Shown: piece after piece, positions 1-11,243 of the stretch
Numbering within the stretch: position 1 is the stretch's first letter
How the letters are laid out: each line of letters begins with the position of its first letter
NCBI RefSeq assembly: GCF_947179515.1
Contig: NC_067492.1
Location: 10,673,347-10,737,346, forward strand
Reading direction: 5' to 3'
Length of the DNA stretch: 64,000 nt
Source: Apodemus sylvaticus
Taxonomy: Eukaryota > Chordata > Mammalia > Rodentia > Muridae
Made by a program: the position numbers and the translations under genes
The notes under the pieces: model-generated
What the model saw: the letters and a program-made list of their open reading frames with translations, nothing else
Databases searched by the model: none
Told to the model about the DNA's origin: nothing

Positions 1-735
1 TCCCTGTGCTAAACAGGCTATTGTAATATAAATGCTAGGGGCCCCTCTACATGGTTCTGATATCGGGTCTGTGAAATCAAAGTCACTGTTCTGACTCCTG
101 GATATTGGGCATCTCGATGCTTCAGTCAAGTAAGTGGGACCTGAGTTGTGTTGTATCCCTATTGTGTGTGTGTGTGTGTGTGTCTGCCTGCCTGTCCTTA
201 TGCCAGGAGTCTAATCAATCTCCCCATCCCTTTGTGTTCCCTTTAACAAGAAAAGCTCAGGATTCCCACCTCTCCAGTCGACAGAGGATCACCTGTGCTA
301 AGGATGTGCTCATCCACCCAGCCCGTCTGCAGTCTGCCTGTTGTAGATACTTTGTTAAACATGTGGGCTTTGGGATCAAGCTGTTGGCTCTTCACTTCTG
401 TTCCATCAGCTCCTGGCTGTGTGAAGGCAGGATGCCCAGGATATCTCAGAGCCCTGCGCTGTGGTGGTAAGATTTCTGAATATCGAAGGTTTGCAGAGTG
501 CCTTGTACTGTGTTCAGGCTAGGATGTTTGCTTCTGTTTGTTTCTTTGTTTGTTTTTTAAAGATCAGACAAGTTCAATCTCACAGGCTAGCAGAGCAAAG
601 GTTTGTTCAGCTCTTTCTAGTGGGCTGCGGTGGCTAGATGCTAAACAGAAGCTTAAGAACTCAGCTCTGTAGATGGTGCACAAGGAAATGACTTTGCATT
701 TGTTGGAAACACTTAGTGGCTTGATGGGATAAGAC
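1..735. other. Unique non-coding sequence
   Basis: I recognise no gene or interspersed repeat here. A short TG run lies at about 162-184. The 121-codon and 75-codon plus-strand frames overlap each other in different frames, run through the TG tract and resemble no family I know, so I do not call them. Confidence 0.6.
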
Positions 736-927
736 AATGAAGAAGAAGATGATGATGATGATAGTGGGAATGATGATGATGCTGATGATAAGATGATGAG
801 GACGGTGATGCTGCTGCTGATGGTGATGCTGCTGCTGATACTGATATTGATGATTATTATGTCGATGACTGATGATGGTGATGGTGATGGTAGTAATAGT
901 GAGAAGGATGACAATGGTAGTGATTAC

Positions 928-958
<31 letters not shown>

Positions 959-966
959 GTGATAGC
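736..966. repeat. Degenerate GAT trinucleotide microsatellite
   Basis: About 230 bases are dominated by GAT/ATG triplets interrupted by short CTG runs (around 811-836), ending in a cleaner uninterrupted GAT run near 928-958. Acidic or serine-rich frames across it are translations of the repeat. The mixture of GAT and GCT triplets suggests an old array with point mutations. Confidence 0.95.
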
Positions 967-970
967 CAGA

Positions 971-1430
971 AGTAGATGGTGATCATGCTCTCATGATGAA
1001 CTTCATAGGATTGATAATGAGCTTTGTAAGTTCCTGGCCCTCATATATGCAGAGATGGTACACAGATTTTTGTCCTGTTACTTGCAAAGTGAAGCTTAAA
1101 GGAAATGAAGCCTTGGGCATAGAAATGCGGAGTCTAGAATGTTGTTCATGTTTCCCTGTTGTTATTTAATAACTTGTAATTATGTTGGAGATAGGGTTCA
1201 AGTTTAACCTATTTATTTTTCCTTTACTACTTTCTAAAACAGACCTAATCCTTGAGTTACAGTAACAACAGGGGCTATTTGGCTTCACTTCTGAATTAAA
1301 ATAAAAAGTGGAGAAGAGAAATTGGCTATGGTAGATAAAAAGATGGATCTTGAAGAATGGAAGAGCATCCATGGATAGTGGTCAGATTGCTCCTTGGCTC
1401 AGTTGCCAACTCTTTGACTTATGATGTTCC
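971..1430. other. Unique AT-rich non-coding sequence
   Basis: No gene, SINE or LTR is recognisable. The composition is ordinary, with small T-rich stretches. Confidence 0.5.
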
Positions 1431-1562
1431 CACATGACCTAATGGCCTCATGGGTTGTTGGATCACATGTCCTAATGGCCTCATGGGTTGTTGGACCACA
1501 TGTCCTAATAGCCTCATGGGTTGTTGGACCACATGACCTAATGGCCTCATGGGTTGTTGAAC
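1431..1562 (+). repeat. 33-bp minisatellite, 4 copies
   Basis: Four adjacent 33-base units start at 1431, 1464, 1497 and 1530. Each contains CACATG, then CCTAAT, then CCTCATGGGTTGTTG. Units differ at only a few positions (for example CATGACC versus CATGTCC). Because 33 is a multiple of three, frames stay open on both strands (75-80 codons); the peptides are repeat translations, not evidence of a gene. Confidence 0.97.
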
Positions 1563-4430
1563 TGACATCCCAGACTTCTGATACTCTGGTTTCAGGCAGA
1601 ATTTTCAAGTTTGTGTTTGTTCTTGGTGATGTCAGGAGAGGTGACTATGGAGAGTAACAGAGATGGACAGGTAAAGAAAGAATGTGGAGAAGGAAGAGTT
1701 CTGGTGAGCGGTTGACCCTTCAACTTTCCAAATATACAATGTGCAGAGTCAGTAGGTGGGGTGGGTAGGAGAAACGAGGATGCCATGTTGAGATGTGTGA
1801 ATGAAAGAGTTGAGATCACATACTTAGTATCCTATTGTTTGAGTGCTACACACTCTTAGCTCCAAGTCACTATCAAGAATCTTTGGTTATAATCAATCTC
1901 AAAATGCCTCTTCTCAACACTCGGTTTAAACAGAATTAGCATGACTCCTTGAAAAACAACCACAGTAGCAAATAACTGACAGATTGTAAAAAAGAAAATA
2001 GATATATCTTTATTCAGTTGGTGACTTAAACACAGAAGCCCAATATTCAACAGTGTCTTCTATTCCAAGCCAGCACTTTGGGGAGATGTTAGCATATTAT
2101 CCTGGACATCTGAGGTCACAGCTGATTTTTAAAAAGAATGTACAAAGCCTCTGAACAGCTTATAAACAAACAGAATCAAAGATTTAAAATCTTTCAGAGA
2201 GGGTTGCCAACCTTTCTAACAGTCTAACAAGATGGTGAAGAGGATGACAGCAAGCCTTAGTGTAAGGGGCAAACCTTGCTTGCAGAACATCAGCTATGAC
2301 CTCAGATTCATGACAATCTGGAGTTGGCCATTTCTCCTACAACATGAAATCTTCAAGCATGACATCAAACTCCAGTAAGACACAAGTGACCTAGTGGAAT
2401 CAGACAGGGGAGGTCTCAGGCAAAGATTTGTGTAGAAACTGTTTCTGCTCACCTCATGTTTAGAAACATCTCTGACATCCTTTAAGATGCAGGTTGCCAT
2501 GGTTACAGTTGTACAGGGAGGGGAGTTTCCAAGCAGCCCTGAGCTCATCTGTTAATGCCACTGGATTGGAGATTTTTGAAAATTGATATTTATAAAATAT
2601 CAGCCCTTCTGTTTTCCCCTCTCTCTAGATCAGAAGTCACATCTCAGAAGGCAGAGAGAGGTTTTTAAGATTATTAGTGGCTATTACAGTCATGCAGTGG
2701 TGGAACTGGCCTTTGGAAAGGCTGTAGAAGGGCCACAGATTGCCATATGCTAAACATGGCCTTTGATCTATATCTACACTTCTGGGGTCATATCCATTTG
2801 TTGACATTCTCCAACAGGAAGAACTGTCATCTTAGTGGGCAAAGCTCCTAGTCTCTATCTCCACTGTCAGGCATCTATCCCTATGACAACTCGGTAGTAA
2901 TTGCTATCTATTTAGAACTTATGTGCCACACGCATCAGACTTACTTTTGAAGATGTTTTAAAGACCAGCTTGAGGAGCACAGTAAAATAGAGAGAGAGGT
3001 GCTCCTCCCATGGAGAGGGGAGATTTCCCTCAGTTCTGCTCCGCCCAGCACCTCCCTACTACCAACAGCTTTGCCAGAATGGAGCATGGATAAAAACCTG
3101 TGAAGTCTCACTAACTCTTTTTTTTTTGTTTTTAAACTTAGTTTTCCTACTATTTGAATATGAATCTGTCATTTGAATGACAGCACATCGCCCAGCGAGG
3201 GACATTTTGTAAAAAGTTTAAAACCATTCTCACCCAACCCCCCTGCCGTTTTACAAGCTTGATAGACAGCCAGTACTGCTAATAAATTGACTAAATCCAT
3301 GTCACGCCTGTTCAAATAAGAAATTATAGTAATATTCCTTTTACTGTCCACCGTGTCCTGACATTTGAAATGGCTGTGTTTCCTTTCTCTGTTATGGTTC
3401 TATTCATGTGGATATTGGCTCCAAATTTCACTGGAGAGATTCGGGCATCAGGGAGCAGCTTACTGACCAGCACGGTTCTCTCTTCAATTTACTCATCTTT
3501 CTCCTGGAGGCCCCAGTTCATCATTACAGATACATAAAACCCAAAAGACGGACCCCTGCTGAGCCCAAAAGTTGCTTAGAAGGTATTTGAGAAACATGGA
3601 AGTGTGGTCTTGCCAAAACAAAGTTGCAGATTGAACAGCTTCCTGGGAAAGCAGGCTTCCGTATTATCTCTCTAGCCCCTGCTCTTCACTGCTTTTTTTT
3701 TTAAAGCTGGGAATAAATTTAACTTCACCAGAGTCACGGAGATTCACAGTGCTGCTCAGAGATATGGAATTAGCAAACTGATGAATGGTCTATTTTTTTT
3801 TTTTTGGCCTGGGTATTTTTAAAACCTAGATTATTTTCAGCCATCTACTTTGGGCAAATGGGAGGATTAAACTTGGAAAGGAAGATGAGGAATCAAAGCA
3901 GGCCTATATCAATTTCAAGGTGGTTGACTGTCTAGGGCTTGAGTTGAAAACAGGCTTAAAGCTCTAGAGAGAGGTAAAGAATATGCACAAGATTGGCGAA
4001 TTATTAATGTATCCGCAGTAATAACAGACCTGAGTCTATTTGAGCCCTAGAAAAAGTGAGACAAGTCTAGAAGGCTCTACAGATGAGCGTTCTCGTCCTC
4101 AAGGAAGCCCTGTATTAGTTAATCCAGGATCACAGCACCTCCAGCAAAACCAGATGAGAAGAAAGGGTATTTGAAGGAACAAAGAAGGGGCGGGGACTTG
4201 AAAACACTTGGCATAGAGGCAGACAGCAAAGAAGATGAATAAAGGTATTTTCTTTAACTATGAGATGGGACGGAAGCAGGTATAGGGTCGCCTCCTTCTG
4301 CCCTTGCTCTTGAGGAGAGTGGAGCTCCTTGCTAACGAAAGGACTTCCCAGTGGGTCCAGGAACCATCCTCCTGGGTGGGAGCAGAGATCCGCAGAATAC
4401 AATAAGCAGCGGGTAATGGTACCTGCCTGA
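1563..4430. other. Unique non-coding stretch
   Basis: Almost 3 kb without a recognisable coding gene or rodent SINE. It includes T runs near 3118-3128 and 3792-3805. The block at about 3130-3600 (octamer-like and AT-rich words around 3150-3180 and 3280-3320) has the texture of slowly evolving non-coding DNA, but this needs alignment. A near X-box GTTGCCATGGTTAC lies at 2493-2506. Confidence 0.5.
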
Positions 4431-4735
4431 GGTGAGCCCACAGCCAGTGTTCCCTGGCACAGTGAATGATACTTCCCTGGACACAGCGACAGCCCCCGAG
4501 CCAGGTTTCTCCCCTCTACCGCTCAAGCAATGCGATGTTATCCTGCTGGACCCGTTTGCATTCCCATAAAAAGAAAGCCCCAGTTCCCTTAAACGCTGTG
4601 ACACACTTTCTACAATCAACTGCATTTAGACTTTAAAATGCAATTTAAAACGTAAGTATGATGGAAATTGGGTTAGCCTGAAGATGCTTCCAGAACCTCT
4701 GACTCATCCAGCCAGCCAAGATGTGAAGTGAACTC
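4431..4735. promoter_or_regulatory. Candidate conserved non-coding block
   Basis: The sequence is free of recognisable repeats, carries CpGs that survive outside an island, and has AT-rich words such as GCATTTAGACTTTAAAATGC near 4621. This pattern often marks conserved non-coding elements. It is inference only; no conservation data were available. Confidence 0.25.
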
Positions 4736-4782
4736 AAGTTATGGCAACCACAGTCTCCTCCGGCTGCCCACTCCTGCGCTGG

Positions 4783-4816
4783 GGTGGGGTGGGGTGGGGG
4801 TGGGAGTGGGGGGATG
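4783..4816. repeat. GGGGT short tandem repeat
   Basis: Several GGGGT units followed by a G-rich tail. The G-runs could support a G-quadruplex on the plus strand. Confidence 0.85.
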
Positions 4817-5040
4817 TGGTTCATAGTTTGGTTATAGCTTCCTTACGGGGAGACAGCTGGATCTGAAAGATAGGTCTATTACCTGTGATTACCGAAATGG
4901 CCGGCCGGAACCACAATACTGCTAACTCTGTGGACCCAGCAGCAATGAGCTACTAAAAAGTGAGGAAAGGGAGTAAAATTAATGCTAAAAAGTCAATTCT
5001 GTGACTATCTAGGGGGCCAGGATCTGAGAATAAGGAACTC

Positions 5041-5242
5041 AGGGGGCTGAGATGACTCTGTGGTAAGAGTGCATGGTTTCTAGGCATGTGGACCTGAGCC
5101 AGAGCCTCCCAGAATCCACATGAGAATGATGCGTAAGAAGGTTGGGAAAGGACCCATGACCCGGGAGTTATGGTGGAGACAGGATCACAGGGGCTTGCTG
5201 AATGCCAGCCCAGCTCTGGGTCCAGTGAGAGAGACCCTGTCT
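5041..5242 (+). mobile_element. RSINE1/B4 SINE
   Basis: The 5' part resembles the tRNA/ID-like head (GGTAAGAGTGCATGG, GGACCTGAG) and the 3' part resembles the B1-like half, ending in GAGAGACCCTGTCTCAAGC. This head-to-tail structure is typical of the RSINE1/B4 composite SINEs. The copy is old and diverged. Confidence 0.75.
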
Positions 5243-5254
5243 CAAGCAAACAGA

Positions 5255-5427
5255 GGAGAGGAAGGGAGGGAGAGAGAGACAGAGAGGGGGAGAAGGGAGA
5301 AGAGGGGGGGAGAGGGGGGAAAGAGGGGGAGGGGGAGGGGGGAAAGGGGGGGAGGGGAGGGGGGAAAGAGGGGGAGGGGGAGGGGGGAGAGAGGGGGAGG
5401 GGGAGGAGGAGAGAGGAGGAGAGTGTG
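5255..5427 (+). repeat. GA/GGGGGA purine-rich tract
   Basis: A polypurine tract of GGGGGA and GGGGGGA units directly follows the B4 SINE and probably grew from its A/purine-rich tail. Many runs of 4-7 G make it a G-quadruplex and triplex (H-DNA) candidate. Apparent Glu/Gly/Arg or Pro/Ser-rich proteins across it are low-complexity artefacts. Confidence 0.95.
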
Positions 5428-6672
5428 AGCGAGTGCAGGATGCTTGATACAAACTCACCACTCACATATGTAATTATGGTGCATACGTCATGCGTGAACA
5501 GGTAAAAACCTGATTGAGGGTTTTTTGAAGAAACCCTAGGGCCTGGTGTCGGGTTTTTTTTTCTTCTACCCACAAACTTTGATCTCGAAAAGATGTTTTA
5601 AAAAAGAGGGGAGAACTCCATCTTAGTAACTCTGACCCTTTCTTTTTTACACAGAACTCCTCTGCAGAGTGAGCCTATAGCTGCCCTTTCCTGTACCACA
5701 CCAGAAACAGGGGCTCTGCTATCTTACAGATCAGACCTGTGCCTCTCCATTTGATAGGCACGTCTCTGAATGAGTATAAATCTAGTATGGCTGTGAATGA
5801 ATGAATAAGGAATAAAGTTGCCCAGGATTTCTGGATAGAAGTTTGGGGAGGAATCTCCAGCAAAAATGTTGTCAAAGCCTGGTTTCATGTCATCCGAGTT
5901 GCAAAAGTCAAGGCTCCCACAGCAGGTGAGGGAAACTTGATCTAGTCCTATTAAGGGATTGTTAGCTGCCCGCGGTGCCTCTTTGAAAACAACCACCTTT
6001 GTGAGCAACCAGAGCCAAATCAATTTTCTCCAACTTAAAAGAGAGAGCGCCCTTTATCAATGTGGACTTGCAGCAACCACTCCCTAAAGGAGGTCCTTTG
6101 TACCACAGAGTGTGCGCCACCTTTGTAGAGCATCGTGTATCTGGTGGTGTCATGGATGCCGCAAGATGTAAGGATTAGATCCTTGAAAGGAGACTGCTTT
6201 GATTACACGGGCTGTAAATGCATGGAGGGGACACAGAGATAGAATACATTAATGCCCATGCTTAAAAAGAAAGTCACTCCTCACTAAGGAGATAAAACTA
6301 TGTGAACGCATGTGTATGAGCACACGTGTGATGAAGAATATTGGTTTGACTATAGGAGTTAATAAGAATTATCCCGGTGCTGTGTTCAAAGCACAGGCAG
6401 AGCCACCAGGTACACACCAAGCTAAAATACTGGGGTTGTCTCCATTCAAAAAATTCACCGTCCCCAGATAATTCCTTGGTCGCTTTTAAATTCACACGGG
6501 ACATGATTTCTCCATGCCCCATCCCTGTTTCCAACCTTGGCTGTACGTGGATACACCCATGTAGCTGGAGTCATGTGCTACCTGGCTCCTTCTCAAGGTT
6601 CCTTGTATCATTGACAAATGGCATGATCTCAGGTATACCTAAGGGGTAGCCAAGTTTTGAGAAATGCTCTAG

Positions 6673-6680
6673 TGACGTCA
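6673..6680. promoter_or_regulatory. Perfect palindromic CRE (TGACGTCA)
   Basis: TGACGTCA is the full-length CREB/ATF binding palindrome. It is followed by two nearby AGCCCACCT copies (6682-6701). The CpG has survived in otherwise CpG-poor DNA. Binding is not shown; one such 8-mer is expected by chance roughly every 65 kb or less often given CpG depletion. Confidence 0.4.
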
Positions 6681-7254
6681 AAGCCCACCTTAGCCCACCT
6701 AGAGCGGACTCACTAGACTTACTGACCTACCTTTCACTCAGCTTTGATAGCCTTTGCACCGTGTCGCACTAGTAACACTGAATGCATTTTTCATGGACAT
6801 GCTCAGGACTAGAGTTATTTATTTATTTATTTTTACATATTTATTTCCTTCACTCTGGCTGCATGGGATGTGTGGGTTAAAATCAGGAGGGAGCAGACTG
6901 AGGAGAGCTGTGCAGAGAGCGGGCATCCGAGTCATGGCTAGGCAATGCAAAGACCCTCACACGCTCTGCTGCTGTTTTTCTGCTCTTTTGCATGTGACCT
7001 TAGCCTTCACCACTCTGGAGAAAGAAAAGACATTAATTCCTGCCTTTTGAACTGGCAAAGGCCCCAGGTCCAGACAGTTGGCTGACTGTTCTTGGGACTT
7101 TCAAGGATAATTTTGACACCACGCAATTTTGGCTTTAAACATAGGTTCCAGGACATGACCCCCACTTGACAGGCATCTCCTGCTAGCCTCTCCTTGTCCA
7201 GCATTTCTCAGGGTGGACCCATGTGTCTTTCACAAGTCTGGTTGGTTCCACAGC

Positions 7255-7480
7255 TTGTTCCTTGAAATTAATATTATTTCATAGTAAGTGAAATAAATTT
7301 GACTCTTTCCACAGATGAGCTTCCTCCACTTTAAAATAACTTAATAGCATTGGAACATCTCATTTTCCAAATAAGAATTAAATAACTGGATAATTGACTT
7401 GGGCTTATTTTTTTCAGAACAAGGTCTTCCTCTCCAAATCATATGGTTTTAATTGCCAAATGTATAACTGTATATTCAGT
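7255..7480. promoter_or_regulatory. Candidate AT-rich conserved block
   Basis: Dense AATTAA/TAATTG-type words and no recognisable transposon. Looks like a conserved non-coding element by texture only. Confidence 0.2.
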
Positions 7481-7689
7481 TCAAGACCATTCCCCCCTCC
7501 AGAACTGCTTTGAATAATGAGGGCTCTTAAAAACATTTGCAATAGAAAAGGCACCTGAAATAACATCCAACAGTCACTTGCAGGTGCCTCAGAAAACAAG
7601 GCACACCTGCAGCCAAATGTCTCCATATTGGAAAGGCAAATCAAAGGCAATTTGCTTTTTAAGGGCATTTTTCCATTTCTATTTATGTG

Positions 7690-7846
7690 CGTGGATAGGG
7701 TTACCTGAGGAGACTAGTGAAGGAGTAGGATTGCCAGGAACTGGTGTTAGGCACTTGTGAGGCACCCAAAGTGTGTGCTGAGAATAAATCTCAGGTCTTC
7801 GAGCAGAGCAGCTAGTGCTTTTAACCCCGCTATCCCCTCCCCCCAT
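7690..7846 (-). mobile_element. Diverged B3/B2-type SINE
   Basis: Read on the minus strand, the 5' end corresponds to the tRNA-derived SINE head. On the plus strand one sees GCCAGGAACTGGTGTTAGGC, then GTGCTGAGAATAAATCTCAG, then AGCTAGTGCTTTTAACCCCGC, matching the inverted B3 consensus order. Old copy. Confidence 0.65.
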
Positions 7847-7849
7847 CCC

Positions 7850-9135
7850 CTCTTCACTGCCCCTATCAACTGCTATTTGGTTGTGGACGCCTGCTTTATT
7901 AGTCCATCTTTGGCATGGTACTTGATAGCGGCTTAGTAAATATTGTGTCAGTCAATGTCAGTTCTGCAGGAGTAAGGAATGAGTATGGGGTCTCAGTGAA
8001 TCACGCCTGTAAAGACCCTCTCTTGTCTTACACCACAGGGTCGCCTACTCTCCTCTCAGGCATGTCTGAGACGCCATCTATCCATCTACAGAAACAGGTT
8101 CTGCAGGACATACTGGTTTCACAGCACAGAGTCACAGTGGCAGAAGCCCTACATGGATTTTATTCCTGCTTTTAGGGAGCCCACTAAGATTTTATAGGGT
8201 ATGGCCAACCGCATGATCAAGACTTCAGGCAGACAGGAGTCCCTGGAATGGACCTGGGAACAGAGGAGTAAATAATTTTGAACAACCATGTAATTCTTCA
8301 CCATGTTACTTGAGCAAACCAACTCCTTTTGGTGCACTGAACGCCATTATTCCCTCCTCACCTCTCCCCACCCCCCCACCTCTAAACAGATATTGTTTTC
8401 TAGGTAGAAAATAACCATGGTGACTACAGAGTCTAGGCATGGCTTAGCTTCATTTTCTGCTTGATTCTGCATTTTATGTATGTAAGATATTCCTCAAAAG
8501 AGGCAGGTTCATGAGCTGGGGGAATCAGGAGGTAGGCCCTCTGGAGATCTGGCAGGCCTAGCCAAGAGAACTGAGAGGAGCCACAGTGGACTGGACTTTA
8601 AAATCCAGCACCAGGGAGCTGAAGTGTTCGAGGAACTAGACCGTCAGGGGTCCCGTAGGGACAAGGTGGGGGTAATGGAAAAGAGTCCACGAACACGGCT
8701 GTGAGACACAGGGTGTGTGCATCATTTGTAGGCCCAGAGAAGAACGAAAAGATCCACTCCCTTGCACAAGTAACTAAGACTTTCATGCCCAATATAGCAG
8801 GACATGTGGAGTGGTTCACCCTTGAGTCCCCATGCAGTTCCTGAGCCACATGGATCAGTCTGGCATCCCTGTCTCGCTGGTTTGGAACCTGCTCAGCAAC
8901 AGGAACCTGGCCTCCATATTTCTCTGCTTTCCTAGTCATGGCATTATAGTATACATTCATTTCAATTATAGTACACGCATGCGCTTATTTCAGAATTCCT
9001 TCTCTGTCCACTCACAGTGCCTCAGTGCTGTGCATGCACTCAGTCTCAGGTTCTCTGCTCACTTCAGAGTGTTTCATTCAGCAGGATTCCCTTGAATTCC
9101 TTCAGTGACACTGTTTCCTGATGTCATAATACCAT
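7850..9135. other. Unique non-coding stretch
   Basis: No gene or clear repeat recognised. A 120-codon minus-strand frame (8598-8960) matches no family I know and lacks other gene signals. Confidence 0.5.
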
Positions 9136-9140
9136 TAAAA

Positions 9141-9380
9141 TGTGTGTGTGTGTATATATACATATATACATATATGTTTGTATATATATACATATATACA
9201 TATATATGTTTGTATATATACATATATACATATATGTTTGTGTATATATACATATATACATATATATGTTTGTGTATATATACATATATACATATATATG
9301 TTTGTATATATATATACATATATACATATATATGTTTGTATATATCTATATATCTATATATCTATCTATATATATATCTG
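9141..9380. repeat. AT-rich minisatellite of 28-34-bp units
   Basis: After a short TG run, alternating TATATA/CATATATACATATATATG blocks each end in GTTTG. The GTTTG marks start near 9176, 9208, 9236, 9268, 9300 and 9334, so the unit is 28-34 bases and length variation comes from TA slippage. The array ends in TATC-rich sequence. Each unit is partly self-complementary. Confidence 0.93.
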
Positions 9381-9382
9381 TG

Positions 9383-9524
9383 TTTTTCGAGACAAGATTA
9401 CTCTGTGTAGCCTTGGCAGTACTGGAACTCGCTCTGTAGACCAGGCTGGCCTCGAACTTACAAATCCATCTGCCTTTGCCTCCCAAGTGCTGGGATTAAA
9501 GGCATGTGCCACCACTACACTGCA
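9383..9524 (-). mobile_element. B1 SINE
   Basis: The inverted B1 order is clear: poly-T side, GAGACAAGATTACTCTGTGT, CCAGGCTGGCCTCGAACTTA, CCTCCCAAGTGCTGGGATTA, GGCATGTGCCACCAC. Full-length, moderately diverged. Its tail abuts the AT minisatellite, which likely expanded from the A-rich tail. Confidence 0.95.
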
Positions 9525-9589
9525 TTAATTAATATTTTTATATGACATTCCTGATCCCATTTGGGGTTGTACAACTTTGTACATACAGC

Positions 9590-9628
9590 TCTCTGTGTGG
9601 GTGTGTGTGTGTGGGTGTGTGTGTGTGT

Positions 9629-9670
<42 letters not shown>

Positions 9671-9702
9671 CAGAGATAGACACAGAGAGACAGAGATAAA
9701 GA
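9590..9702. repeat. TG/AG compound microsatellite
   Basis: A TGTG tract is followed by about 16 AG units and degenerate GAGACAGAGA. It sits at the 3' tail of the antisense B4 element downstream, the usual place for CA/GA repeats in this family. Confidence 0.95.
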
Positions 9703-9938
9703 GAACCAGCCTTTAGACTTCTTGTTTCCCAGTTGCTATGGTCTCCCATTGCCCTGGAGATCATTAAGTAGGCTGTCCTTCCAGGGGCCCCAGAAATCCA
9801 CCTCTTTGTACCACCTCATTGCTGGGATCACAAGCACCAGTCACCACCCCTGATTTCTCTTATACAGGGCCTGGATTTCAGACTCAGGTACTCATTCTTG
9901 CAAGGCAAGAGCTTTCTGACCTAGTTCTCTACCAGCCC
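9703..9938 (-). mobile_element. RSINE1/B4 SINE
   Basis: On the minus strand the order is an ID-like head (AAAGCTCTTGCCTTGCAAGA, GAGTACCTGAG), then a B1-like middle (TGCTTGTGATCCCAGCAATG), then CTCCAGGGCAATGGGAGACC. Complete but old, with the compound microsatellite as tail. Confidence 0.8.
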
Positions 9939-9951
9939 TGATTTTTTAAAA

Positions 9952-11222
9952 AAAGTTAAAAAACATTTGCATCTTTGGGTTGTAAAGTTCCATTGAAATC
10001 TGACAAATGCATGGTGGTCCCCAATTGAAGTATCACATGGGAAAGTTCCTCTACCTCCTATCCACGCCCTGCACATCATTTTCCACACCCTACACTTCTC
10101 TCCCAAGCTTCTGACACCTACAGACACCACTGTCCTAACATTGTTGCTACCCAGAATGCCACAGACATGGGCTCACATGGCAGTGGGTAGAGAGGCTTTG
10201 TAGGCTCTCCTCTTTCACATAGAAAACACATTTGATAGTTGCTCATTGCCTGCCGGGGCACAGAAACACGTTCCTTCCTACACTGCATGCCACACCTGCT
10301 TGCTTTCTCATTTGCCTGCTGAAGGGGATCTTTCTCCCTTCCAGTTTCTGGTGATTATGAGTAAAGCTTGCTATAAGCATTCACGTGCAAGGGTTTGTGT
10401 GGAGGTAAGGTTTCAGATCTGTTGGGTAAATACCCAGGAGCACAGTTTCTGGATCATATGGTAAGATTCTGTTTAGCTTTTGAAGAGTCTGCCAAACTGT
10501 TTTCCAAAGTGGCTGTGCTATTTTGCATTCGCACCAGGAGCCAGTGAGAGTTTATAACTGTTTTGCATCCTTGCTAGCAAGCTCTGTTCCCCCTCCCCCC
10601 ATATCCTATGCAGCATGCAGTCGTACTCCTTGGTTTTAATTTGCCTCTCCCTGGTGATGGTGATGCGCGGTCTCTTTCAGGTACTTATCTTCTACGCCTG
10701 TGCTTCGTGGTAAAGGAGCCCCGGGATCTGTTTTTCATCATGTAACAGTGGTTTTTGTGCCCTTGTTGAGTTTTACTGGTCCTTTATACATTTCGGGCCT
10801 GAGATTCTTTATTGGAAATGTGTTTACAACTAAACTCATGACTAAACCCAATGCTACCAGGGGCTTTCTCCCATTTTCTTTGAGAAAATTAATAGTTTTC
10901 CATTCATCCCTCTACCTCTTCCTCCTCATCCTTCCTCTTCTTCTTCTCCTTCCTCTTTCTCCTCTTCCTCTCTCTCTTCTTCAATATAGAGACACAGTTT
11001 TTCCAGACTCCCTTTTCTCTAAGGAAATATCTTTAGTATATTTACAAAAATAAACCAATGATCACACAAGTAAACACTTGCCTAAACCTATGTAGCCACA
11101 TTTCTGAGTTGGATATTCCATCTCATAGACTTGTGTATCTATTTTTGTTTCTGTTTTTTTGCTAATAGCACACTGTGTGGTTACTCATATTATCTAAGAT
11201 GGTTAGTTTTAAGTCTCAATCT
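9952..11222 (-). mobile_element. L1M LINE-1 3' fragment, antisense
   Basis: The plus strand carries inverted landmarks of old L1M 3' regions: TAAACATTCACGTG-like words near 10372, GGATCATATGGTAAGATTCT at 10451-10470, CCAAACTGTTTTCCAAAGTG at 10492-10511, and TTGAGTTTTACTGGTCCTTT near 10770. A further match to the same family occurs at 11110-11220 (TCTATTTTTGTTTCTG). A pyrimidine tract at 10915-10985 interrupts it. No intact reading frame remains. Confidence 0.75.
10915..10985. repeat. CTT/CCT pyrimidine tract
   Basis: Low-complexity CCTCTTCCTCCTC-type sequence inside the antisense L1M. Confidence 0.9.
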
Positions 11223-11243
11223 GCCACAATCTAGAATCACTTC

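Larger units (their letters stand above)
5428..7684. other. Unique non-coding stretch
   Basis: No gene or recognisable SINE. Contains a short TTTA run near 6817-6834, a perfect CRE at 6673, and an AT-rich block around 7255-7480 with many homeodomain-like ATTA cores. Open frames are all under 100 codons and unsupported. Confidence 0.5.

Noticed and set aside
1399..1657. Tandem-repeat peptides on both strands at the 33-bp minisatellite
   Set aside because: Frame-preserving repeat length explains them; no homology or gene context.
4953..5573. 206-codon minus-strand Pro/Ser-rich frame
   Set aside because: Most of it is the GGGGGA tract read on the other strand, and it also crosses a B4 SINE.
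9141..9380. Replication origin or promoter because of AT-richness
   Set aside because: The tract is a simple repeat at a B1 tail; AT-richness alone is not evidence.
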